Shown piece after piece: positions 1 through 11,500 of a DNA stretch of 64,000 nucleotides (position 1 is the stretch's first letter; every line of letters begins with the position of its first letter). A program made the position numbers and the translations under genes. Under the pieces are notes generated by a model. The model did no database searches and was not told the origin of the DNA. It was given only the letters and a program-made list of their open reading frames with translations. The stretch is from Mixia osmundae IAM 14324 (Eukaryota; Basidiomycota; Mixiomycetes; Mixiales; Mixiaceae), in NCBI RefSeq assembly GCF_000708205.1, contig NW_014575553.1:211892-275891 (forward strand). Reading direction: 5' to 3'.

Positions 1-13
1 GTGACGACATTGG

Positions 14-1387
14 ATGCTGCACCATCATGCTGCTCCTGCCCGGCTCATACTCGCTTTCGGGTGCCCCCTCGCACGCAGAACTAAGCTGAGAGGGCTGTCT
101 ACGTCCAGCAAGCGCGAAGAGCAGAAGTCTATCGGTCGGATCGAGCTTGTCCCTCAATCAAAGGCAAGAGATGATGATGGCGACTTTTATGCGGAATGGC
201 ACCGTGAGATGCTCGCTGCTGGCTACACGACGCCATCAGAGCGCTGGAGACCGTCCGTGACATCGCCCGTCCTGTTTGCGACGGGTCTCTCCGCCATCTC
301 GCTCGGTTTAGCGGCCTATCTGACCAACCGAGATGAAGAGCATTACAAGCACAAGATCGATGGCACTCGCTTCAGAAGCTGGCTCAGAACACAGTCAGAC
401 AGTCACGCACTGGCTGGCGAGTGTGCTGCGTTGGCGCGAGCACGTGAACAGGACAGACTCGCTCGGCTGCGCGCCTGGTACTCGACGCTCAACCGTGACA
501 GCAAGGAGGCAGTGGCGCCTTTGCTCAATAGATGGAACAGGATGACAGAGGGTCAGCGTACTGTTGCAGGCGTNATTGGCGTCTACGTAGGAGTCTACGG
601 CCTCGCTTGGGTTCTCAAGCCAAAGACATTCTTTCGNNTGTTCACTCACTATGCGCCCACGGCTCGATTGTACCCGCTCTTTACATCGAGCATCGCCCAC
701 TTCAATCTGCTTCACCTCGGCGCCAATGCTTACGCTCTATACACATTCAGTGGAGCCATGTACCACCACATGGGCAAAGCCAGCCGGCTGACAAGAGAAA
801 GTGGCGCTCGCGATGGCGGCCAGCCAGCTCAGGCAGAGTCGACGACACGCTACCACTTCTTGGCGTTCATGGTCTGCGGTGGTGTCATGTCATCACTCGG
901 GTCGCACCTTTGGGATTCTCGCATTGCTTACAACGCGGTAAGGCGGGCACTCAGAGATGGCATACGCGCGACGCCCAAGCTGTTCTGGCGCGTTCGACCT
1001 GGCTTGGGCGCATCGGGTGCAGTATGGTCAGTCGTCTCTTATACCGCCCTCAGTACACCCGACGCTCGGCTCGGCATCATCTTCTTACCTGGAATTGATT
1101 TTCCCATTGGCGCGGCTGCTGCTTGCTTGGTCGGTCACTTGCCTGACTCATGTGCGTGTCACTGACGAGTGAGCAGTTTGGTATCGATGTGCTTGGTATG
1201 CTCCTCGGCTGGTCCCGCTTCGGCCATGCAGCCCATGCGACGGGCGCACTGTTTGGCGTCTTCTGGTTCTACGAAGGCGGTAAGCCAGCACATGTCTTGC
1301 ATGCTACAATGCTGATCACAGANNATAGGCTACATCTTCGACAGCATCAGAGCAAAGGTCAGGCAGCTCTCAGAGGCAATCGCATAG
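14..1387 (+). CDS. PCP1: Mitochondrial rhomboid intramembrane serine protease (Pcp1/PARL type)
   Basis: Exons 14-1129, 1177-1279 and 1329-1387 give 425 residues; introns of 47 and 49 bases. An in-frame stop at bases 2-4 supports this ATG, unless a 5' exon lies outside the window. The N-terminus is Arg/Ser rich like a mitochondrial presequence, with a hydrophobic segment near residues 80-100. Family signatures are HFNLLHLGANAY, the catalytic Ser in GASG (about residue 334), and the catalytic His in GHAAHATG, which is read only after splicing into exon 2. Members of this type sit in the mitochondrial inner membrane and cleave substrates such as Mgm1 and Ccp1 (family knowledge). Ns at 574 and 637-638 leave residues undetermined, and two Ns lie in intron 2. 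The family call is secure; the mitochondrial location is inferred. Confidence 0.88.
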
Positions 1388-1457
1388 AGCGTAAGAGGNC
1401 AAAGTGTCCATGCAATCAAATGTCCATCAAGCAGCAAAGGCAAGAGCTNCGAGCGGC

Positions 1458-2195
1458 TNAGTAGACACCAGCTGCGCCGTTGATGCCAGTGCCGGCGGAG
1501 CTACCGAGACCGTTTGCGACTGTCTGACCGGCCTCACCACCTTGNGCGCCTGCGAGATGACCGCCTGCATTCGCGCCATTGCTGCTGTCGAGGTGGCCCT
1601 TGTCGCTCGAGGACTGACCGGCCTTGCCTGCAACGTGCGAGCCTTGACCTTGCGAAGCCGAGCCGCCCGAGGCACCGCCGAACTTGGCGCTGCCGTCCGC
1701 ATGGCTACCTTGGGATTGGTGAAGATCACCAGCAGCATTGTGCGAGTCAGATGTGGAGATANTCTGGCTGGACTTGTCGCTGTTCTTTGCGAAGCCGCCG
1801 ATATCGGAGTTGCTGGATTGGCCACCCTGGACAGAGCCGAAGCCGTTGCCGTAGGCATTGTTGGCGCCAAAGATGTTGCTTCCCTGGTTGAGGCTGCCGT
1901 AGCCGGCGTTGTTGATGGCCTGGCCATAGCCGAGGTTGTTGTAGGCGTTGTTGTAGAGNGCACCNTTGCCAGCGCCGTATCCATCTGCTAGTCCATAGCT
2001 CGAGCCTGCTCGCGTGATGCTCTGTTAAGTTTCACTGGGCAGACGAGCGCCTCACTGACCATAGCCCGCACCGTAGCCACCGAGACCGGTAGANCCGGCA
2101 CCGTAGCTCTGCGTCGGCAGGAAGGCGCCGTAGAACTGGGGCGCGGCGGACGCAGAGGCCACGATGGCGAGCATGACGAATGAAGCACCGATCAT
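1458..2195 (-). CDS. Secreted Gly/Ser/Asn-rich repetitive protein, paralog A
   Basis: Exons 2195-2060 and 2005-1458 give 227 residues, exactly the length of the paralog at 20.9-21.7 kb. The N-terminus (MIGASFVMLAIVASASAA) is a typical signal peptide followed by PQFYG. The rest is low complexity: YG/GYG repeats, NNAYNN blocks, then a long Ser/Gly tail. The 54-base intron holds an in-frame TGA, which proves splicing. I recognise no domain; a cell-wall or matrix protein is inferred from composition only. The stop codon is TNA with N at 1459, so termination here is undetermined. More Ns occur inside the gene and downstream. Confidence 0.75.
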
Positions 2196-2504
2196 ATTGC
2201 AAGTGATAGACTCTGAAGTGGTAGTACTGGTGAGACTGTTGATGCGATGGAGGTGAAGCTGACTGATGGATTGAATGGCTGGCCCGGCATGATTTATAGC
2301 TGACGATCAGCCGATTCGGATCATGGGTCTGCAGCGCGCCGCTATGCAGGGCGCACAAGGCCGAACCGAAAACGAATCTTAGGGCGCACGGTTGGCGAGC
2401 ACAGACCCACAGCATGCCAGTTTGCGACAAGCAGGTGGTCTGTTCGCTCGGCACGAGACATGCACGGAGCGAGTCTTATATGCGGTGCGAATCTCTGCGC
2501 TGGG
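2196..2504. other. Intergenic, nothing recognised
   Basis: About 310 bases between the start of the Gly/Ser-rich gene and the end of the sialidase-fold gene, both on the minus strand. It should contain the promoter of the secreted-protein gene. I see no convincing open frame or RNA. Confidence 0.5.
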
Positions 2505-3749
2505 TCAGCAGATCATCAAATGCTGGTGTCGACATGTGCCTTGATGATCGTACAAGACGAGCATTGCGTCACCTTCAAGCGCCACGAGTCCTGGCCAAGT
2601 TGTTTGAGGCGGACAGATCAGCGTAGGCCTCGACTGCCATTGCAATTTTGGTAAAGATTTGCTGGACGTGATGATCAGACGAGCGACGATAATCTTGAGT
2701 GAAGCGCCTTCGAACCAGCAGCGCCTCTTGGTATCCTCATCGGTCATAAAGGCAACCGCTATTGCAGGTTCGGTGATGGCAGCCCTGCCGTTAGCAAGTC
2801 GATCAATCCATCTTGCCATGCCCTTCTTGCTCTTCACATCGCCATCGTTAGATTCGGCGAACTGGCCGTGAGGCAGCCCAAGGGCAAATGGCGCGCCTGC
2901 GTTGTGGCCGTCGGCAGGCGAATAGATGGTCTGGCAATCTGACCACGTTTGGCCGTCGTCAGTCGATCTGAGTGTCTGAATCACGAAATGGCCCTCGCGC
3001 ATGTTCTCGATGGTCATGACGAGCATCTTTGCCCCTTTGGCCAGTGTGACTTCGGCAATAGAAGGCATACCCATTCTCTCGTCCTTGAGCGGTCTGTAGA
3101 TCTCGATTGGCGCCGACCAAGTCTTGCCGTGATCTCGGGAGATCTTGCGGACTATAGTCTGCATGCTCGGCGACTGCTCGTCTGCATAGTAGAGTTGTAT
3201 ATGTCCTGACCGATCGAGTCGGGCGAAGGGTTCCCAGAGCCCGCCGGTGCGCTCAGTCTTAGGCCCAATCGCCTGCTCTCCTAAGCGAGCGATAGGATGA
3301 GCAGGCCAAGGAGCATGCGCAGGTCGGCAAGCAGGCTCAGACAAGAATCGCCACGACTGACCGCCGTCCTCGGAATGACAGCAAGTGATACGGTAGCATT
3401 CAAAGCCATCGGTCTTGCGTGAGTGATTGCGGAAGAAGCAAAGCAGACGTTTGCCGTCCTCAGGCGAAGTCGTGGCAGGACTGGCCGTCATGAGCAAGAT
3501 GGCGTTGTCGAGATCGTTTGCTCGGGTCTGGTCGACCATGCCGATTGGACGGAAGCCAGACTGGACGACACTGTTGAGGTTCGACATGCCAATGACAATT
3601 TTCTGGCATGATGGAGAGAACTCAGTGTAAGCGACAAGAAGACTAGATCCAATCCTGATGGCGCGGGGGTATGTCGTTGCAGGTTGGTGGCCCTCTGCGC
3701 TGGCTGCAAGCAGGTGGCATGGCTGGCTGGTGATGGTCAGACGCTTCAT
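2505..3749 (-). CDS. Sialidase-fold BNR/Asp-box protein, GH93-like
   Basis: Single exon, 414 residues, starting at ATG 3749. Three Asp-box motifs are visible: SEDGGQSW, SRDHGKTW and STDDGQTW. This marks a beta-propeller of the sialidase superfamily. The patches YPRAIRIGSSLLVAYTEF, GGLWEPFARLD and RMGMPSIAEV resemble fungal GH93 exo-arabinanase-like proteins more than GH33 sialidases. That is a recognition judgement, not an alignment. There is no obvious signal peptide, which is odd for a wall-degrading enzyme, so an upstream exon or a cytosolic role remains possible. The substrate cannot be named from sequence alone. Confidence 0.72.
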   Translation of the reverse strand: MKRLTITSQPCHLLAASAEGHQPATTYPRAIRIGSSLLVAYTEFSPSCQKIVIGMSNLNSVVQSGFRPIGMVDQTRANDLDNAILLMTASPATTSPEDGKRLLCFFRNHSRKTDGFECYRITCCHSEDGGQSWRFLSEPACRPAHAPWPAHPIARLGEQAIGPKTERTGGLWEPFARLDRSGHIQLYYADEQSPSMQTIVRKISRDHGKTWSAPIEIYRPLKDERMGMPSIAEVTLAKGAKMLVMTIENMREGHFVIQTLRSTDDGQTWSDCQTIYSPADGHNAGAPFALGLPHGQFAESNDGDVKSKKGMARWIDRLANGRAAITEPAIAVAFMTDEDTKRRCWFEGASLKIIVARLIITSSKSLPKLQWQSRPTLICPPQTTWPGLVALEGDAMLVLYDHQGTCRHQHLMIC

Positions 3750-4099
3750 TGTTCAACAGTATGAGTTACGCTTGCGCCGATGCATCGATGCATTGACTCG
3801 GGCCTCAGGACGTTCGATGCATGCAAAACGCGTCTGTTGAGCGTGTCAGCCACAAGTTCGTAGCTCTCACAGCCGCGGACTACGCGCCAGACCTGAGCAG
3901 GAGGCAAAAGCTCAAGGAAATGAGAATTGAAGGACTGGCCGACTCGCAGTCGAGAGGCGCCAATGCGAGTCTCTCGAAGGCTCACCGAAGCCTGAAAGAT
4001 ATGTTGGCAAATATGCAATTCAAATTTGACTTCTCGGTAGATTGAGGAATACAGCCTTGAGACCTTGCGTGAGTTCATGACAATGACAGTTGTGTCAGC
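3750..4099. other. Intergenic, nothing recognised
   Basis: Stretch of 350 bases between the sialidase-fold gene start and the aldehyde dehydrogenase stop. A 74-codon plus-strand frame at 3821-4045 has no recognisable features and was not accepted. Confidence 0.5.
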
Positions 4100-5801
4100 C
4101 TAAGGAGCAGGCGCATTGAGGTTGACCTGGACCGTTTTGACGTTGCGGTAGTTCTTGAGTGCTTCCTGACCAAGCTCTCTGCCGATGCCAGACTGCTTGA
4201 AACCTCCGAAAGGTGCGCCAGCGTACAGCGTGTTGACGCAATTGACCCAGACTGTGCCTGCCTGAAGACGATGTGCAGTCGTGATGGCCTGGGAGATGTC
4301 GCGAGTAAAGATGGCGGCGGCGAGTCCGTAGACGCTGTCGTTCGCAATCTTGATGACGTCTTCGGTGTCGGTGAACTTTTGTAGCACGAGAACAGGTCCG
4401 AAGATCTCCTCGCGTGCGATGCGAGAGTCGTTTGGAACGTTGGTGAAGATGGTAGGTTCGATGAAGTGGCCCTCGCCGGCACTGCTGTGCTTGTTTCCGC
4501 CGGTGTGGAGCGTGGATGTTTGCTTGCCGGACTCGATGTGCTCCATGATTCGGTCGAACTGAACCTTTGAGACTTGAGGTCCCTGGAACGAGTCGGCCGT
4601 GAACGCGTCGCCACTGTAGAAGTTCTTCAGCTTTTGCCACCTTCATAATGGCAGGCCACGTACACTTTGATGCTCTTGACGTGGTCAGTCAGAGCAGCGA
4701 GTACCTTATCATAGATGCCTGACTGGACGTAGACACGCGAACCGGCGCAGCAGGTTTGACCAGCGTTGAAGGTGAAGCCGAATGCTGCCCAACGGACGGC
4801 TTGTTCGACATCTGCGTCGTTGAAGATGATATTGGCGCTCTTGCCACCGAGCTCGAGCGTGACCTTCTTGAGGTTGGAGGATGCTGCAGCTTTCATAATG
4901 GTTCGGCCGACGAGCGTCGAGCCTGTAAAGGCAATCTTTTCAATGTCGGGATGCGAGGCGAGCGCAGCGCCGGCGACGTTGCCGAGACCGGTCAGGATGT
5001 TGACTACACCGGGAGGGAAGATGTCCTTGATGAGCATAGCGACTCGGATGGCAGACAAAGGGGTCTGCTCGGCCGTCTTGAGAACGACCGTACAGCCTGT
5101 GGCGAGTGCAGGTCCGAGTTTCCAGGACAACATCTGCGGACGAGCGTGAGGAAAGCACCATACGGTTCGCATGGAGCACGTACGAGCAAGGGGAAGTTCC
5201 ATGGGATGATCTAGCAATCAAATTCGGTTAGCTGAATGACACGAGAACAAATAGGGGCTCACCTGTCCGACCACCCCAATTGGCTCATTCCTCGTGTAGA
5301 TGAGTGTGCTCTCATTATCGGTCTCGACGACCGTACCACTGTCCTTGTCTGCCCAGCCGGCATAATATCTGAAGACCTGAGCGGCCTTGGCGACATCGAT
5401 ACCCTTTGCCATCCAGAATGGCTTCCCGTTGTCCAGCGATTCAATGGCGGCGATCTCATCTTGATGGGCATCGATGGCGTCTGCGAGCTTCATGAGGAGG
5501 CGACCACGTTCGTCGCCTGCCATCTTGTAGCCATACACGGTCTCAAAGGCCTTCTTGGCAGCCTTGATGGCGGCATCGACATCCTTTGGACCAGCGCATG
5601 CGACTTTGCCAATGACCTTGCCTTTTGCCCACTTTTGTCAGCGTCAGTACACAGTAAACATAGAGCCGGCTAACCTGTGCTCGGGTTTTCAACGTCTAGC
5701 GTCTTGCCATCAAGGGCAGGTACGAATTTGTTGTCGATGAGGAGCCCGCTGGGGATCGTGGCCGTCTTACCGTCTCCGAATGTGAGATTGAGCTCAGACA
5801 T
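4100..5801 (-). CDS. Aldehyde dehydrogenase (NAD(P)+ dependent)
   Basis: Five exons (5801-5675, 5621-5263, 5210-5184, 5133-4664, 4613-4100) give 498 residues, the usual ALDH length. The 27-base third exon encodes IIPWNFPLL, the conserved IPWNFP segment, flanked by 52- and 50-base introns. Other hallmarks are the Glu motif [14 protein letters not shown], the catalytic Cys in [20 protein letters not shown] and PFGGFKQSG. The family oxidises aldehydes to acids. There is no clear presequence before MSELNLTF, so a cytosolic isoform is more likely than a mitochondrial one (inference). It is transcribed divergently from the BAR-like gene across a 276-base gap. Confidence 0.95.
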
Positions 5802-6077
5802 GTTCGCAAAGTATAGTCAGGGGATGCGAGTGAGTGAGGCAAAGTGTAGTCAGCTGCCAAGTCGCTCCCAACATATATATCCGAGTGCAGCCGGAACTTT
5901 GCGGGGTTGACCTCTTAGCCGAAGTCAAATGACCTGCGCGTACAGACAAGACACGTTATTCGTGCACGTGCTCAGTCAGCGCCTCCGTGCACGGCCAGAT
6001 CTGCTTCGATCTTTCTATCGATCCTAACTCAAGCAATGATCTTGTCCTGACCCCCCTTTCGTCAGCAACTCGCCAAG

Positions 6078-7215
6078 ATGTTCAAGCGGTTATCGCAGCT
6101 CAGCCTCAATGACTCGCGACCGCCCTTGAACTCGCCATACCTGCAACCAGCGCAATCTCGCTCTGCAGACTTTTACGCTTCATCACTGACCAGGCACGTG
6201 GACTGCTTCAGCTCACCAGCCACATACGATGGCTATTTCCCACTCCAAGCTTCGTCAGCATCTTCACAGCCGCCTCCGTTGACGAACAGGTCGCGTCGTA
6301 ATTCGTCAGTTGTCGGAGTTCCTGCGCAGTCGACGGATCGTGCCGATCTGCAGCAGACATTGCTCGCCACGGAAAATGTACGGCACGCAATGCGAGAGTA
6401 TGCTGTCCTGCTATCTCAAGTGACTCGCGCAGAAGCAGCTATATCAAAATCGTTGCGCCGTCTGGCCGATACGATCGACAAGGACAACTCTCCCGCGCCG
6501 ACTGAGGCGCTTCTGAGCGTGGCCAAGCTGTATGAAGGCCTGAGCGAGGTAGATACGCGTGCCTCGAAGCGTACAACTGCAGAACTGCGGTCAATGGATG
6601 ATATCTGCGACGGTTTATATAAGGACATCACGGTAAGCTCTGCTACGCCGAAGAAGCCATCTGTGCCAACCCTATTGAGATCCGTAGAAATCGGACAAGG
6701 CGCATACGAGCAATCTCGAGCAGCTCAACGACCGAGCGCGCGCGAACCAGGTCTCATATGATCGTTCCATGCGATCCGCTTCTGGCAATACACACCCATC
6801 TCAATCTAGCATGCCAAGCCATGAGCTCGTCTCTTCGCATGCTTCTGCTCACCAGCGCTATATCCAAAACCTCACACAAATCGATCAAGCCTTTACGTTC
6901 TGTCGCGATGGCCATGGACAGCAGCTCAGTCGTCGCAAGAGCAGTCTCGCACGACAGATAGCCAAAGGCTCGTGCGCAATGGCTTCGCTAGATTGGTCAA
7001 GAATGCTAGACGAGACTGCCCTTGCCGCTGATGAGATTGGAAGGATCGCTAGACTGGGCAGCGTCTGCCAAGCTCGTGATCTGCCAGAGGTTCCCTTGCT
7101 CGAACGACCGCCCACTATGGAACGCAGCAATTCAGACTTGAAGCCGGCGAGTACGACTTCGACTGACGAATTCCAGACTGTTTCTAGTGGATCAAGTGTG
7201 GACGCTCTGATGTGA
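6078..7215 (+). CDS. BAR/I-BAR-like coiled-coil protein (Ivy1-like candidate)
   Basis: Exons 6078-6632 and 6688-7215 joined over a 55-base intron give 360 residues. After a Ser/Pro-rich N-terminus (about 90 residues) comes a long helical stretch with heptad character: ENVRHAMREYAVLLSQ, TEALLSVAKLYEGLSEVD, YIQNLTQIDQAF. The layout and AMREY...TRAEAAISKSL pattern recall membrane-bending BAR-type proteins, possibly Ivy1-like. I infer this from helix pattern and have no family alignment. The C-terminus is short and disordered (TSTDEFQTVSSGSSVDALM). Confidence 0.55.
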
Positions 7216-7301
7216 GTCATGACAAGTAATTGCATTTTGTACCACTGGCTACGCCTGACACATTCGCGTGACTCGAAGGTCTTTGCGAGCGAGTTCTAGC
7301 T

Positions 7302-8119
7302 TTAGAGCGCATTGATAAACCCCAGAACGAGAAGAACGCCGAGTACGCAGGCAGTGGGGACGATGACTGCGCCACGACCTGACCATCTTGTGGTGCTCAT
7401 GTCGCTCGTCTGGCCAGAGATGATGGGAGTATGCGTGACGGTTGCGCTCGTGATGCTAGCCAAGGTCATTGCGGTACTGGTCGACGAGGCACTGTCTGAC
7501 GTCAGGGTCGTGACGGCTGCCAAGGCTTGGGCGTGACGGGCGCGTTTAGCAAAGTCGAAAGGGTCTGTCTGGGGATCGGAAACATTGCTGTTGATCGAGA
7601 AGACGGCTCCTTGCTGACACGTGTTGCCATTGGTGGAAGCAAACCTGGCCGTGACGATGTTGTAGCCTGACTTGTGAGCATGACAGAGAGTGACGCACCA
7701 ATAGGGTTGCATGTTGGGAATGATGATCGTGTAATTGTGAGCGTTCTGGGCTCCAAAGAGGGTAGTATTGTGTACGCCTGAATCCCAGCCGGTCACGGAT
7801 GTGCAGGGCTGATCGAAACTCGTCTGAGTGACTGAGTACTCCGCCGACTGGAAGCCTGATGCGAGCGAGCGCGAGATCTCTTCTGAAGCAGGAGCCCAAG
7901 TGAAGACGACTGTATCACCGACCTGAGGCAAGATGCGCGAACTGATTGATCGATCATTTCTGGTTAGCGTGTGATAGGTAGGGAGAATAAGCAAGCTGAC
8001 GGGTCGAAACCTGTGCCGGGCATGCCTGTCGTCTCATCGATACCAACGGCGACGGTGTACGTTGATCCGGCGCATGCGAGTGTGGCAAAGGCGAGCAAGG
8101 CTGCTGAGGAGGCGAACAT
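7302..8119 (-). CDS. Secreted cupredoxin-like protein, probably GPI-anchored
   Basis: Exons 8119-8001 and 7941-7302 over a 59-base intron (GTCAGC...AATCAG) give 252 residues. Splicing restores GFDPSRILPQVGDTVVF, the conserved strand of fungal extracellular cupredoxins. The protein has a signal peptide (MFASSAALLAFATLACAG), a cupredoxin domain with WCVTLCHAHKSGY and ACQQGAVF-like CQQGAVFSIN, then a Ser/Thr-rich stretch. A hydrophobic C-terminal tail (VLGVLLVLGFINAL) fits a GPI-attachment signal. The family is fungal-typical, surface-located and of unknown substrate. Copper binding is not assured, since a full ligand set is not obvious. Confidence 0.72.
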
Positions 8120-8574
8120 GTCGAGGATCGTCTAAACGGTCAGTCGAAGCCAAAGTGCCGATCCGTGAAGACATGCTCAGCGGGAATCCAGTGTCCGAGA
8201 GCAGGGGGCGAGGAGGGTGTCGTCGGCGCGAGAGTAAGCCGGTCGCAGTGGTGCGCGAGCCTGGCGCCGGTCGATAAGTCGCGCGTCTCTGCGGAACGAC
8301 ACCCGTAGGCGCCACAGCCAGAGCACAGAGGCGCAGCATCAAGCCACAACTGTATCTCTCTGCCCCGCATCAGGCATAGCGACCACGGACAGGCTTGCAT
8401 GCGCTAGGATACGAGACAGAGCAGCGACGAACAAACACTGCGCGCGAGGCGGTAGACCTGATAGACCCGACTGCTCGCCAGACGACAAGAGATGGCAGGG
8501 ACGCTACTGCATCTAGCACGACAGAGGCTGCTCTAGATGGTGGCAGTCGGCATTCCTTGACAGGACAGGGGACG
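8120..8574. promoter_or_regulatory. Divergent promoter region, cupredoxin / ARF-GEF
   Basis: About 455 bases between two divergent starts. The ARF-GEF frame stays open upstream to about 8395 without an ATG, so an upstream exon or a start near 8575 are both possible. No regulatory motif is recognised. Confidence 0.4.
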
Positions 8575-11500
8575 ATGGACGAGGCACAGCTGACCAGAGC
8601 TGGCACCGTCCCGACTGCGCAGTCGGACGGTGCCCAACTCGAGGAAGAGCTCGTGGCTGCGATGACGAGCGAAGTCTATCGGGGTTCAGAGCAGATGGAG
8701 ACGTCCGATGGTCTCATGACGCCAAACTCGGAGCCACGGGAACTGCTTCAACTGCCAAAGGCCAAAGCGTCTCTGCTCAGACGCTTTTCCGAGACCGCAC
8801 TCCACTTGTCCTTCATCAAGTCTGCCGCTCCCGATCAATCGGCCACGACAGTCCGGCAGGACGATCTCAGGGCCAAACCTCGCGCACAAGCCCTCGTCGG
8901 CCTCGGTCTGCCACGCATGCTCAGTCCAGACTCGGCCAAGGAGAGCAGGACGCCCGGCAAGAGACCAAGCTCGCGACGTGCGATGACTGATCTCCGGCGC
9001 GCAAAGTCCTTTGATGTTGCGTCCGCGCTCTCTCCGCTCGTCGTTGCTGCGCCTCTGAACAAGCACGAGATCTTGCCCGACGATGTGCTCCACCATCTCG
9101 CCCAGAGTCCGCCACCCAAGCCAGTGCTAGGTCTGCCTGTGCCAGCCGACAAGGACGCGCCGGGTAAGAAGCAAGCACGCAAGAGCATGTTCCGCGCAAG
9201 TAGCCTTTTCAGTAGCTGGGGCAGCAGAGCGAGCAAGTCTGCTACAACGAGTCCGATGCCCTCCCCGAGCGCGGTAGAGCCGCCATCGATGACAAGTAGT
9301 CCGGGACCCTGTAATCATCCATCATTTGAAGACGCAAGGTTAGGTAGTCCAGCGCCGCAGAGTCCTAGCACAGTCGGCACTCATAGGCTGCCTCCCCTCG
9401 AAGAAGGGCTCGGCAGACTCTCAATTTCGTCCAAGCTGCCTTTTGATGGCGCCGCCACCACCACCACCGTGCCGATCGCAATCAAGCGCAATCAAAGCGA
9501 AGAGGGCCTCGAATGGACACAATCACCTCATCCGAACGCGCTGATCTACTCCGATTCCTCAGCGCGCACGTCTTCCGATGTTGCGCCTTCGGCTCGCTTT
9601 TCGCGCGAGTCTGGCTATGCAACAATGGACTCATCGAGTGGGCCCCTCGACAGCTCGCCAATGCAAAAGAGACGCAATATCTCTCTTCCTTATCGAAAGC
9701 GGTCGAGCACGTTGGGGTCCGTCATGACCTCAGTCGACGATGGCGAGAGTGAAGATGACAAAGACGAAGAAGACGAGCCGGACTATCCTCAAGAACGACC
9801 GGACGCTCGTCAGCAATCGCGCACAGATAGCCACGAGGCCAATTATCCCTCTGAAGCGGATATACGTCAAGCAGGCGTCCTCTCCTTCGATCTGCCTGCG
9901 AAGCCAAGATCTTACAGGGGCAGTATGTATGCCGTGTCACCCTCTCGCAGGAGCAGTGGCGCGCTGCAAGATAGTCCATCGCTTGGCCAAAACATGCTCG
10001 ACGCGTTCGCCAAGAAATCAAAATCTGCCCTTGATCTGACAATGCGACGGCAAATCTCAGGCGGGTCATCCGGCTCTGGCAGGGCAAGAGATGTGCAAGT
10101 CAATCCCTGGTCGGCCTCACGCCCTCCTGCAGCACGGTCAGAGTCTGCGACCCGCAAGAGCGCGGCTAGTTTGACCTTTGGTCGGCCCCCTTCCTACGCG
10201 CCACCGGTAGACCGCGAAGAAGTCGTCACATCGTCGCTTGATGTGAGGCCGCGGTCTGCATCTGGCAGCTTCACTGCCCGATCAGCATCGCTCAATGCGG
10301 CTCAAAAGCTACAGATACCACAAGGGGTAGACACTCGACGGGTGTCGGTGCCTGTCCTATCGCAACTTTCGTCTGCAAGCAGCTCATCAGAATCGTTCAA
10401 GACACGCATCGGACGATCTGCGAGCGCATCGCTTGGCTCGCCTACCAAGCGAGGTTCGCCTGCAAAGGTGGACGTCACGCCAGTCGACTCTGCAAGCACC
10501 TACTTTTCTCGCGTTGTCAGTCTGGTCCACCCGTCTCGTGTGCTCTGCGTTCTGTCCGAAAAGTACGTTTCCTCATGCGCACGCTCGCACCTGCACATCC
10601 TGACTTGAGGCAGGCACGACGCGATACGGCAGAGTGCACTCAGGGTGTATCTGTCTGGCTTTGACTTTTACCAAGATGCTTTCGATATCGCGCTCCGCAA
10701 GGTTCTGCTCGTTGCCGTGCTACCAACGGAGACGCAGCAGATCGACCGTGTGATGGAAGCGTTCGCCAGTCACTATTGCGACTGCAATCCCAACGTCTTT
10801 CAGACATCAGAGCAAGCTTATGTGATCGCTTTCTCACTCATCATGCTTCATACCGACCATTGGAATCCGAACAATAAGCGTAAAATGTCCAAGACGGAAT
10901 ATCTGCGCAACACGAGCATCGATGGCGTACCCGATGTGTTCCTCGAGGTTAGTCGGATCTTGCCGGCTGCTATCAATCTTGCTGATCAGATGTCGCGATG
11001 ACGTGCCAGTATCTCTACGAGAACACGACATACACGCCGTTTCGCTATGTCGACGATGCAGATCCTAGGCATCTCGATGAGAAGGGCGACACATCGCCTT
11101 TGTCCCCTTTCAGTAGCCCACCCCTCAGCAAGCCAAGACTCGATCTTTACGGTCTCATGGCGCGAGACCAACTGCATGCTCTTCATGTCGACCTGGGCTC
11201 GACGATCTCGCCGCATCGTGCGGGCTCTCTCAATTGACGTGCATTGGCTGACCTTGTCTGCAGATTCGCTGTCGTGCACCGGCACCGTGCCCTTCCTCAA
11301 CACAACTACTCTCAACCAACATTTTGCTGCCGCCCCAACCCTGCTCTTCTCCAAATCTGGCCAAATAAGGCGCTCGATACCAATGGATCGCATCAGTGCA
11401 GCTTCATCAAACAATGAGCTGCTCACTACCGCTCCTCCGCGACACACCCTATCTTTGCCTGTCGTGCGGGCTGGCTTTCTCACCCGCAAATGTGACTACG

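Noticed and set aside
574-2094. Ns as scaffold gaps
   Set aside because: They are isolated single bases or pairs within otherwise continuous sequence, not runs of a fixed gap length.
3821-4045. 74-codon plus-strand open frame between the sialidase-fold gene and ALDH
   Set aside because: No signal, domain or splice partner, and composition is like other chance frames in this GC-rich sequence.
8395-8574. N-terminal extension of the Sec7-PH protein
   Set aside because: The frame is open but has no ATG before 8575; without evidence of an upstream exon I started at 8575.
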